Source: Vibrio sp. 10N.286.49.B1 (GTDB lineage Bacteria; Pseudomonadota; Gammaproteobacteria; Enterobacterales; Vibrionaceae). Taken from it: a DNA stretch of 64,000 nt. This document shows positions 28,178-36,833 of the stretch, piece by piece. Where the stretch lies: the NCBI RefSeq assembly GCF_002873335.1, contig NZ_MCUW01000008.1, positions 134,580 through 198,579 of the forward strand, read 5' to 3'. The position numbers and the translations under genes are program-made. The notes beneath the pieces are model-generated. The model had not been told where the DNA came from. It worked only from the letters and a program-made list of their open reading frames with translations, and ran no database searches. Each line of letters opens with the position of its first letter. The first letter of the stretch is position 1.

Positions 28178-29395
28178 TTAGTTGGCTAGATGGATCTTTC
28201 CAAAGTCAATGGTGTTCGCTTTCGGTGATTGTTCAATTTTAACCACTTGGCGATAATGCGTAGCCATAATGTAACCGAAACAACCAAGAATAAGTGCAAT
28301 CGCTAATGCGCCGACCCATTGAATTTGTAAAAAATCCAATTTAAATAGCAGCGTCAAACCACTCAGTAATACAAAGTTGCCTAGTATGTACTTAGTTTTA
28401 CCAAAGCGTTGAACCGTTAAGTTTAGGTTGTCGGTATAAAGCCTGATCAACGAATCCAATGAATTGACCACAAAGGTGATACCAACAAGCACCATCGCCA
28501 TGTTGTAAAAACCCGTTACCGGTATTGCATTGGCACTGTAATAGTAAAGCACCGTGAACCAAACGGCGATTGGTATAGAAGGGACGACCATCATTGCGAT
28601 CAACACTTGGTATGTGCGCAAGCCACCTACAAAACGAGCGGTAAATTGGCCGATCATAATGCTCCATGCAAACCACCAATAAAGATAGAACTCATGGTAA
28701 TCATTGATTGGTAGAATGAATTTATGAATGTTCGTGAAGTAATCTCCTAACAGACCAAAGGTCGTGAGGAACTCACCAATGCTTGAACCTTCTGATAAAA
28801 ACGCTTTGGCCCACATCAATACAATTAAACCAAAGAACAAAAAACTACTACCCAAGCTTAGAATTCTAACAAAACGAATGTTAGTACTTGAATATACCGC
28901 AATGCCGATAACCGCAAAGACAACAAGGTAGAAGCTACCAACCACTGATTCACCGTCGCCAAAATCTGGTAAATACCACGGTAGGTTTACGAGTAATAAA
29001 TACGAAGTGAATGCACAGGTACCGACAATAACGAGGTTATTAATAAACTTGATCAGTGGGATTTCGAAGAACTTAACTCGTGGTTCAATAATGCAAAAGT
29101 AGAAACAAGTTAAGAAGTAGAAAGCCCATATGAAGAATGCCCAAAAACCAAACTCAATAGCTAATGGGTTACTGAAAGAGTATTCAGGGCTGGTGGCTAA
29201 ATCGGCATAACCAGCAAATTCAGTCAATGGAAACATCACAAGCCCAGCATCTAGACCTGAAGTGAAGAGAATAGCAACAAAGGTAAAAGTGCGAACAGGC
29301 GTTACCCCGACGCATTTGAGTTTTCCCCAGCGGTAGATAACGAAAGCGATTGCAGCAAACGTAAAGAGAATGCCTATAGATAGCCAAGTAGTCAT
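28178..29395 (-). CDS. Compact BCCT-family transporter (choline/betaine/carnitine type)
   Basis: Inner-membrane transporter of 405 residues with about 10-11 hydrophobic helices. The segment FYLYWWFAWSIMIGQFTARFVGGLRTYQ matches the BCCT signature in transmembrane helix 8, whose tryptophan-rich box binds the quaternary ammonium group. GLDAGLVMFPLTEFA aligns with the BCCT glycine-rich helix. It is shorter than typical BCCT proteins (about 500-680), lacking much of the terminal regions. Divergent from the acyltransferase gene at 30449; the pairing suggests it imports that enzyme's acceptor substrate (inference). Confidence 0.8.
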   Translation of the reverse strand: MTTWLSIGILFTFAAIAFVIYRWGKLKCVGVTPVRTFTFVAILFTSGLDAGLVMFPLTEFAGYADLATSPEYSFSNPLAIEFGFWAFFIWAFYFLTCFYFCIIEPRVKFFEIPLIKFINNLVIVGTCAFTSYLLLVNLPWYLPDFGDGESVVGSFYLVVFAVIGIAVYSSTNIRFVRILSLGSSFLFFGLIVLMWAKAFLSEGSSIGEFLTTFGLLGDYFTNIHKFILPINDYHEFYLYWWFAWSIMIGQFTARFVGGLRTYQVLIAMMVVPSIPIAVWFTVLYYYSANAIPVTGFYNMAMVLVGITFVVNSLDSLIRLYTDNLNLTVQRFGKTKYILGNFVLLSGLTLLFKLDFLQIQWVGALAIALILGCFGYIMATHYRQVVKIEQSPKANTIDFGKIHLAN

Positions 29396-30448
29396 TATTT
29401 GGCCTCAACGTGTGTACTTCGAGCAAACATAATAAAATCCTTATTTATGTTTAGTGCTATGTTCGCTTGCTTTAGGACGGCGACTGCCATCGGCTCTTAA
29501 ACCTCATTTTATCGAGAGTGAGAACCAAAGAGGAACATAGCGAGTTGGACCATTTGCGAATTTCGCCTAGGTTGGTCGTGTACCTCGTAACAGCCAACAT
29601 GTGAAAAATAAATCACACGATGGCAATGAATGCTTATTTATAAGTAATCAGATCATCACGCTTTGATAGTGGCGCTTGGTCCGTGTTTAAGAGCTTTTAA
29701 TCGTCGATCTATTTTCCAGAATGTAATCGGGTTGTTTGATACTCATCTTTCTTCCTTGAAATGGGGTTTCTGCTGTTGGTTTGACCATCATCGAGTTCCC
29801 ACTAACCAGTCCTGGGACAGCATCCAGCGGGCAATTTTGGTTGAGTAATTTGACGTGTCATTGCTGACGAGTTGTTGATTGCGCTCAATACCTGGATCAG
29901 GTTCTGAATAAAACTCAATTGCCCATTTATGTCGTTTTTATAGACGGCTAACGATGACATTAAGATTCTCCATACAGCATGTTCTCGGCGTTAATTTAAC
30001 GACAACTTGATAGGTCTCTTCGAGCGACCAACAAGATGATTTATTCTCGATGACTAGGCTCACTTCCCTCTGTAAGCATTCTTTTTCATAATAATTTAAT
30101 TTCGATCCTAATGTTTAGAGCACTAATGATCAAGAAATAAAAATATATAAATTCTAAATTGATTTTACAAAAGCAGTTCGCTAAGCTTATGTTTTGAAAC
30201 GGATATTTGTTAAGATAACGAACCTGCCGTTAATGAGAGGTGAGATTTGTTACGAAAATAAAGATTCGTGCTGTAATTAAAATGACATTTTACCGTTATT
30301 TTTTTAAGCACTTTGAATTGAGTTCGTTGCTTTTATACGATGTATTCGGTCTTAATTATTGATAATTAGCGCACAGTTGAACAATGAAAAACCAAGCCGC
30401 CCGGCAGAATCGGATGAGCATTCCGCTTAGTTAAGGAAGAAAGTAGTA
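29396..30448. other. 1.05-kb divergent intergenic region
   Basis: Unusually long spacer between transporter and acyltransferase genes. No intact gene is seen. A minus-strand open frame of 49 codons at 29788-29937 (KWAIEFYSEPDPGIERNQQL...) looks like decayed coding sequence of unrecognised origin. Confidence 0.5.
30353..30368. promoter_or_regulatory. Palindrome upstream of the acyltransferase gene
   Basis: TAATTAT-TG-ATAATTA, a perfect 7+2+7 inverted repeat ending 80 bp before the start codon; a candidate operator. Confidence 0.4.
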
Positions 30449-32287
30449 ATGAGCAGTACGTTGACAACCCAGCAACATAATAACCACTCGTATTCAGTTG
30501 ATGAGAACAACAATCACGCGCTGCCAATCATGCCAATCCCGGACGTCGATGACACTTGCCGCAAGTTGTTAGAATGGTCTGCGCCGTTGTTGACTGAAAA
30601 AGAGCGCGAACAAACAAATGAAGCGATCAAGTATTTTCTTAAAGAAGGTGGTGACGGCAACACGCTACAAACCGATCTAATAAAATGGGCGCGCACGGAT
30701 GGTATTGCGAATTGGTCTTCGTCTGTGTGGCAGGATCTTTATTTAGAGTCACGAGCACCTTTGGTTATTAACAGTAATGTTTTCTATTACTTAAAAAGTA
30801 AATTGGCTGCAGACACTCATTCACAAGCGCATATTGCTGCTGCATTGATTACCAGTGTGTATAGCTTTATTGCATTGCTCGATACGAAATCACTTTCCAA
30901 GGATTACCAAAAAGATAAACCACTTTGTATGGCGCAATATGACAACCTGTTTTCCTCTATCAGGATCCCAAAACAAGATACTGATGAATTTAAGGTGTCT
31001 TCATGTCGAAAACACATTGTGGTTATGCATAATCAGTGTGTATTTAAAGTTCAAATTTTAGATGAATCACTGCAATGCAAATCATTCGCGGAGATTAAAG
31101 TCGAGCTAGAAAGCATCATAAATGAGGCGAAAACGGGCCAAAACATTGGGTTGCTTACCACGTTAGATCGTGATGTTTGGGCGGAAAAGCGTATTCAATT
31201 GCTCGGTTTATCAACCAGTAACCAAGCCGCAATGAAAGCAATAGATGAAGCGGCATTTGCGGTATGCTTAGATGCGGAAGAACCTGAAGTGATTGAAGAT
31301 ATTTCACAGCAATTACTTCACGGCAACGGTAGAGATCGATTCTTTGATAAGTCTCTGCAGTTCATTGTGTTTAAAAATGGTAAAACAGGGATTAACTTTG
31401 AACATACGGGGGTTGATGGTTCCGTAATGTTGCGCTTGGTCGCCCATATGTTTGATACCATCAATGTAGGTTCTGATAATTCGATTAATCCCGCGAGCGA
31501 TACGGCTTCTGTAAATTCAAATCGCCCACCTTCTGATAAACCACAGTCGCTTATCTTTGATCTTGACGAGTCATTAGCTCAAGTTTTATCTGATTCAGCT
31601 CCAAAGTTTCACCAACATGTCGCCAATACACAAACTCGTGTACTCAGCTTTTTGGCGTTCGGAAAAGAGAGGATCAAACAGTTTCGCGTTAGTCCCGATG
31701 CTTTTGTTCAATTAGCATTACAATTGGCCGAGTATAGATTGTACGGCAAATGTTATAGCGCTTACGAAGCCGTAATGACCAGAACATTTGTTGGTGGTCG
31801 TATTGATGTTTTGTATACCGTTTCTCCAGATTCAATGACGTTTATTGAAAATATGCATTCATCAGAATGTGATATTAAAACCAAGCAAGCTTCGTTGACT
31901 CGCGCGATAAAAACGCACATAACACGAGCAAATGAATGTCGTTTTGGCGAAGGGGTGTATTCTCACTTCTTAGCCCTTAAATACCGTTACAAAATGGCTG
32001 GCAAAGAATTGGGGTTGCAAGCGCTTCCAGAGCTATTTAATGACCACGGATATTTGGCACTGACTAATAGTGTGGTGTGCACTAGTACAACTTCTGAATA
32101 CGGTGTTGAACTAGCCGGTTATGGGCCAATTGTTGACAATGGTTATGGCATCCGATATTTCATTCGTGAGGATTCAATTTGCTTTAACATGACAAGCCGT
32201 ACAGCGATGAAAAGTAATTTGGAATCAATTAAATTCCATATAGAGCAATCACTTGTCGACATGGCAAAATTAATGAGCCACCAGTAA
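30449..32287 (+). CDS. Choline/carnitine O-acyltransferase family protein
   Basis: 612-residue cytosolic enzyme (no signal or membrane segment) transferring acyl groups between CoA and a hydroxylated trimethylamine. Catalytic motif is INFEHTGVDGS with His319. The downstream region YSAYEAVMTRTFVGGRIDVLY and the C-terminal VVCTSTTSEYGVELAGYGPIVDNGYGIRY match the family's Y-E-S-A, S-T-S and PxxxDGYGICY blocks. At the acceptor site, CrAT Thr465, Thr467 and Arg518 align with Ile452, Val454 and Ser505; the 465-518 spacing of 53 is conserved exactly. Carnitine-carboxylate ligands are therefore missing, and the pocket resembles choline acetyltransferase more (Val, Asn, Asn). Strong RBS AAGGAAGA. The family is mainly eukaryotic. 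Confidence 0.9.
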   Translation: MSSTLTTQQHNNHSYSVDENNNHALPIMPIPDVDDTCRKLLEWSAPLLTEKEREQTNEAIKYFLKEGGDGNTLQTDLIKWARTDGIANWSSSVWQDLYLESRAPLVINSNVFYYLKSKLAADTHSQAHIAAALITSVYSFIALLDTKSLSKDYQKDKPLCMAQYDNLFSSIRIPKQDTDEFKVSSCRKHIVVMHNQCVFKVQILDESLQCKSFAEIKVELESIINEAKTGQNIGLLTTLDRDVWAEKRIQLLGLSTSNQAAMKAIDEAAFAVCLDAEEPEVIEDISQQLLHGNGRDRFFDKSLQFIVFKNGKTGINFEHTGVDGSVMLRLVAHMFDTINVGSDNSINPASDTASVNSNRPPSDKPQSLIFDLDESLAQVLSDSAPKFHQHVANTQTRVLSFLAFGKERIKQFRVSPDAFVQLALQLAEYRLYGKCYSAYEAVMTRTFVGGRIDVLYTVSPDSMTFIENMHSSECDIKTKQASLTRAIKTHITRANECRFGEGVYSHFLALKYRYKMAGKELGLQALPELFNDHGYLALTNSVVCTSTTSEYGVELAGYGPIVDNGYGIRYFIREDSICFNMTSRTAMKSNLESIKFHIEQSLVDMAKLMSHQ

Positions 32288-32800
32288 TATCGCTCAAGGC
32301 ATGGTGTTTTATAAATCGAGCCTAATCCCTACGGCGGTTAGTAGCCACCCGGACAACAATAAAATAACGAAGGTTAGCTCGATGTACTGTACGTTTGATT
32401 AATCAGATCACGCAAGGCGCCCACTATCAACACATTAGTGGGCGCCTTTTTCATTATCATTGTTCTGACAAACCGAACGATTATGGTAACCGCCCCTCTT
32501 TTCCCAATGTTTTTTGAACCATATAGAGCGGACAGCCGACATCGAGATTACGATGGAGACGCTCGATTCTTAAAGGCGTAGGTTACCGTAATGACATGGA
32601 TGGTATTGCACGTTTATACCAACAACCCTACTGCCAGTGAAAACAGTATGCCAGTAGAACTCGTAGTGCTTTATTGAGCTCGAAATTACATTTACCCGAA
32701 CAATATAATCCTGTTCCAAACCGCTAAAATAACGTGTCATTAATGACCAAAACTACGAGTTAATCGCCCTCACCTACGTCAAAGTACGTTCCATGAAGAT
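32288..32800. other. Gene-free stretch with terminator
   Basis: Apart from the terminator at 32416, no coding frame or RNA gene is supported. Confidence 0.5.
32416..32451 (+). terminator. Rho-independent terminator
   Basis: Perfect 11-bp stem GGCGCCCACTA / TAGTGGGCGCC, nine-base loop, then TTTTT. Confidence 0.9.
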
Positions 32801-33502
32801 TCAATCTTCATTATTAGAAGGACGCCAACTAAATCCTGCAGTTAAAGCGCCTATTGCTGCTACATCTTTGTCAAACTCAGGCAAATTTGATTGTAGTGTT
32901 ATCGCCATGGCGCCATTTGTATTGATTGCAGCGATGGTTCTATCGTTGTCTTTAATAATAAATCCAACTGGCTTTTCTGAGTCAATCATCGAACCATCAA
33001 TCCGATTAACACTTTCAATGTTGAAACGTTTGTCATTAATACTTATGTAACCTGTGTCTTTTTCAACCATGCTAAAAGATACAAGCGAAGTGTTTTCTTG
33101 AGGGTTGAGACTAAAGGTGCCAATTTGTTTGTTGCTTTGACTTATCACACAAGAATATGGTTTTCCCGATTCAAAGACCCCTAAAGTCAACGATGTGCTT
33201 CCTTTACATTCCAGTAACCAAGGTTCCGTCGCTCCTTTTTTATTAATAGTGAGCGTAAGCCCTCCTGTTTTACTTTTATATGTGTCGTCAAATACACTTG
33301 TCCCCTCCGCGCTTCTATGAAAGCTCCCTGTATACAGATCAGCGATGTTGAAGTTGCCTTTATAAAAACCCGAAGCTAAAACACCGCCTTCCGTAGTTAC
33401 TGGGATTGAAGGCTGAGATGCCAAGTCCTGAGGCATTTCCATAGTTGAATTACAACCTGTCACAAAAGTAGCAACCAAACCCAAAAATATAATCTTATTC
33501 AT
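32801..33502 (-). CDS. Hypothetical lipoprotein
   Basis: 233 residues with a lipoprotein signal (MNKIIFLGLVATFVTGCNS; lipobox VTGC, Cys17). The mature part is beta-rich, with ASGFYKGNFNIADLYTG, a Cys pair (LLECKGS, YSCVISQ) and GAMAITLQ near the end. I do not recognise the family. Its short C-terminal tail ends at 32801. Transcribed toward the acyltransferase terminator, probably alone. Confidence 0.7.
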   Translation of the reverse strand: MNKIIFLGLVATFVTGCNSTMEMPQDLASQPSIPVTTEGGVLASGFYKGNFNIADLYTGSFHRSAEGTSVFDDTYKSKTGGLTLTINKKGATEPWLLECKGSTSLTLGVFESGKPYSCVISQSNKQIGTFSLNPQENTSLVSFSMVEKDTGYISINDKRFNIESVNRIDGSMIDSEKPVGFIIKDNDRTIAAINTNGAMAITLQSNLPEFDKDVAAIGALTAGFSWRPSNNED

Positions 33503-33988
33503 AATGCTAATCCTTACCTATGAGAAAGTGTATTAATGAAGGGGACTCTGAATAAAGGCGCCATCACTTGGCCCATCCACTAGAATAACTCTAAAGTAGT
33601 ACTCGCAATCATAATACTGCACGCGGTCACAAAATGACCAACTGTTCATTTTTCACTCAGCATAATTTGAATGTTTTAGCACTCACCGATTTATAAAAGG
33701 TGTTTTATTTAACTAACACGACTATTTTTCCCTTAATTATGAAAAAGGAACCGAACGGAATTTTGCTATTAAGGATTTAGATAAATGCAGTGTTTGCATT
33801 GTGATACTTTCATCGGATTTTTTAATTTCTATATCATGACTATTGTTCACAACCTATAGCGTATTTTCTTCGTGTTACCGTCAATTTAGTTTCATTGAAT
33901 CCACATATAAAGTTCGTTATATCGTTCGAATTTATAAGAACTATTACTATTCTCCCCATCGAAAACAACCAATAAATAGAGCAATTCA
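33503..33988. other. AT-rich divergent intergenic region
   Basis: About 490 bp between the lipoprotein and beta-propeller genes. No coding frame is supported; presumably carries both promoters. Confidence 0.5.
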
Positions 33989-35929
33989 ATGAAAAAAACA
34001 GTCTTACTTCTCGCTATAGCGAATACATGTGCAATCGTTGCTGGCAGCGCAAGCGCACACAATCTGCCATCCAACGACTACAAGGTTACCGTGGAATCTG
34101 ACGGGCAGGCTGTTAGCGGTGCGCAAGTGCAAATGATTAAAGCGCAATCCGGTCTGGCTCCGAAAATCATTTCAACAGCAAAGACTAATCACGAAGGTAA
34201 GGTTATTTTTTCATCTGAAGTTATTGATAATGGATTTTATTATTTTAAATCAATTGGCGGTAAGATTGATGGAAACGAAGTACCCAATTATTCGACGTTA
34301 GCAGTGAGTAACAACGAGCAAAACGGTCCAGTAATCATGAACGAAATCACGACTATTGGCTCGGTTTACCCTCTTGCACAATTTTATAAAGATGGTCAAT
34401 TCAATGGGAATGCCAATGGTTTCAAAATTGGTTCAGAACAAGTCCAAAATTTAGCGAACATTAATACAGGATCATTCGGTGATACTGTCCTAAATGGTGC
34501 CAATGTGACTGAGTCACAGACCATTGGACGAATGAATATGATGGCTGCACTGATGTCGACCTGTGGTGCAAATATCTCGAGTAGCTGCGGCCAGTTCTTA
34601 ACAATAAACCATGCTGATAATACCATCGACGCAATAGCAAATATTGCTGTTGCACCCTATGCGCACGCAAAGCAAAATTCTGATTTGTTTTTTAGCACTT
34701 TCCCTGTACCTGAAGGACAAGCTCGACGCTCGACTGACTTCTTGCCTTACCTTACGTGAGCACCAGATGACTACTCACTAACGGTTCGTTTTAATGGTGG
34801 TGGTATGTATTCAGTTGGCCGAATGATGTTTGATAAAAATGCTAACCTTTGGATGGGAAACAACTGGATGCCATCAAGTGAGCCTACGTTGGCACATGGC
34901 TCTATTGGTGGCGGAGTGTCAAAGCTGACCCCAGCGGGTAAACCATTATCTCCAGCTTTAACGGGTTATCAAAATGGCAAAGTTGATGGCATTGGATGGG
35001 GTACCACCGTTACCAACGATTCCGCATGGTTCGGATCTTTTAACGGTAACTTTTCAGTTTATAATTTAGATGGCAGTTATCGTGGCGATGCGGTTGTAAA
35101 CAACGGCACACCAAAAGGTATTCAAGGCCTCTCTACTTGTGGTGATGGCACCGTTGTGGCTGCAGACAATTCAGCTAATCAATTAGTTGTATTCCCTAAA
35201 GGTGATTATAAAAATGGCAAAATATTAAAAGTAGACGGGCTCAGTCGTCCATTTGCTACGGCTTGTTCCAATGACCAAACCGTCTGGGTTACGAATAACC
35301 AGGGTGTGACTGTCACTAAATTCCCATTGGACCACCCGGAACAAGCACAACAAATTAAAACAGGTGGTATCGCACCACGCGGTATTGCGCTTGACTCTGA
35401 AGGTAATGCATGGGTAGTCAATAACTTTTCAATGGGCTACAAATTTGCCGATGTACCGGCTGACGTATCGGCTCTTGAGGAATTTCGCTTAAACATAGAA
35501 CAAGTGATCACTAATACAAAAGCAGGTGTAAGCAATACAGGCAATGTTTCGGTCATCTCACCAGAAGGTAAGGTGATTAAATCAAAATTACTCGATGGGA
35601 CAATGAATGTCGGTTGGGGAATTTCAATCGATGGTAATGATAATGTCGTTGTGGCTAATGCGTACGGTACTGGATTTATTACCATGGACCACAACGGAGA
35701 AAACGCACATGTTTATCAATCTGGAATCCTACAGATTTCAACGGATAGTATGATTGATGATGCCGGTAACGTGTGGATGGCGAACAACTGGGATGATACG
35801 GACGGTTTGTTAGATAACCACCCAGACGCACGAGTGACAACGAATGGCGGCGGCAATGGCATCACGGTAACTTATGGCATTATGAAACCAGTACAAAATC
35901 CGCTTATAGGTCAAGTGAGACATTACTAA
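33989..35929 (+). pseudogene. Secreted beta-propeller (NHL/SMP-30-like) protein with in-frame TGA
   Basis: Signal peptide ending GSASAHN, then a carboxypeptidase-regulatory/Ig-like N-terminal region (YKVTVESDGQAVSGAQVQM), and from about residue 270 a beta-propeller with repeated MFDKNANLWMGNNW, IALDSEGNAWVVNN, SIDGNDNVVVANA and IDDAGNVWMANNW blades. One frame runs from 33989 to 35929 (646 codons), broken only by TGA at 34757-34759 (codon 257), at the junction with the propeller (...FLPYLT-stop-APDDYSLTVRF). Whether the missing residue was Trp, Ser or another is not clear. Either a recent nonsense mutation or a recoded stop. Terminator at 35960. Confidence 0.75.
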
Positions 35930-35959
35930 GTACATTAGCGAATAGCGAATACCACTTAA

Positions 35960-35990
35960 ACTGCCCTCCATAATTTGGAGGGCAGTTTTG
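35960..35990 (+). terminator. Rho-independent terminator
   Basis: ACTGCCCTCCA / TGGAGGGCAGT perfect stem with a five-base loop, followed by TTTGATTTT. Confidence 0.88.
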
Positions 35991-36205
35991 ATTTTAACCG
36001 ATAGGTTTTCGTTGGTTTTGTTGTGGAATATTCATGCCATACAATGCTGGTGATATTAACGTTTGAGTGCGATGAAGAGATTGCTCAGACAGCAAAAAAT
36101 CGTAACAAAGTAATTAAATACGCGAACGCTCAAATTTATTATCATTCCAGCTCACCCTTCGACTTAAAAATATAAGTAAACAATAAAATATCATTAAGGA
36201 ATGAG

Positions 36206-36469
36206 ATGCCTTCTTTTATGTCATCAAAGCTCGCTCTAACTGGATTGTTTTTTAGCATTGCTCTACCTTTTCCTATCTATGCTGATGTGCACAATGGACC
36301 AGCAGCACCTGCTGAAGACGACATTTCATATCAGGTCTACTATGAAATGCTGAGTAATTGTATCGATTCTGGTGATGAACCCACCACATGCGCAAAACAA
36401 GCCAATCGTTCATTTGCTCAAGAGACGCAACATCGCCGCGAAAACGATACCTCGTTAAGTAGCCTTTAA
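36206..36469 (+). CDS. Small exported hypothetical protein
   Basis: 87 residues: signal peptide (ending PFPIYADV), then a short acidic mature chain of about 60 residues with two cysteines (LSNCIDSGDEPTTCAKQ) that could form a disulfide. RBS AAGGA precedes the ATG. It lies 365 bp before the molybdenum hydroxylase operon with a weak hairpin (GCGTTG/CAACGC near 36485-36508) between, so it may be a separate transcript. No family recognised. Confidence 0.6.
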   Translation: MPSFMSSKLALTGLFFSIALPFPIYADVHNGPAAPAEDDISYQVYYEMLSNCIDSGDEPTTCAKQANRSFAQETQHRRENDTSLSSL

Positions 36470-36833
36470 TTTTATCGTAAGGCGTTGTCTTTCCTGGCAA
36501 CGCTACTTTTATAAATAGAACCACTATTTTTGATCAACATTCAACCGAGTAGAAGCTCTCATTATTCATACGCTAAGATAATGTTCATAATCCAACCACT
36601 TTTCAATATCCAATCCAATTATTGGTCATTCGAATAATGTTAATCAACTAATACCCCACCTAGTTAATTGATGGTTTTATCAAAACGAATGCCCCGTAAA
36701 GTGTTTGGAGGGCTGGGTCATTCAAACTGTATTTATTGATTTTTCTCTCTTACACTAAATTAGTTCGCTGCTGGCTTGGCTCTTAGCCATCAACGCCTGT
36801 TTAGAGAAACAAAATATATTCCAAGGGGGGATT

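Noticed and set aside
29663..29848. 61-codon plus-strand frame in the transporter/acyltransferase gap
   Set aside because: No domain, poor codon use; overlaps a different decayed frame on the other strand.
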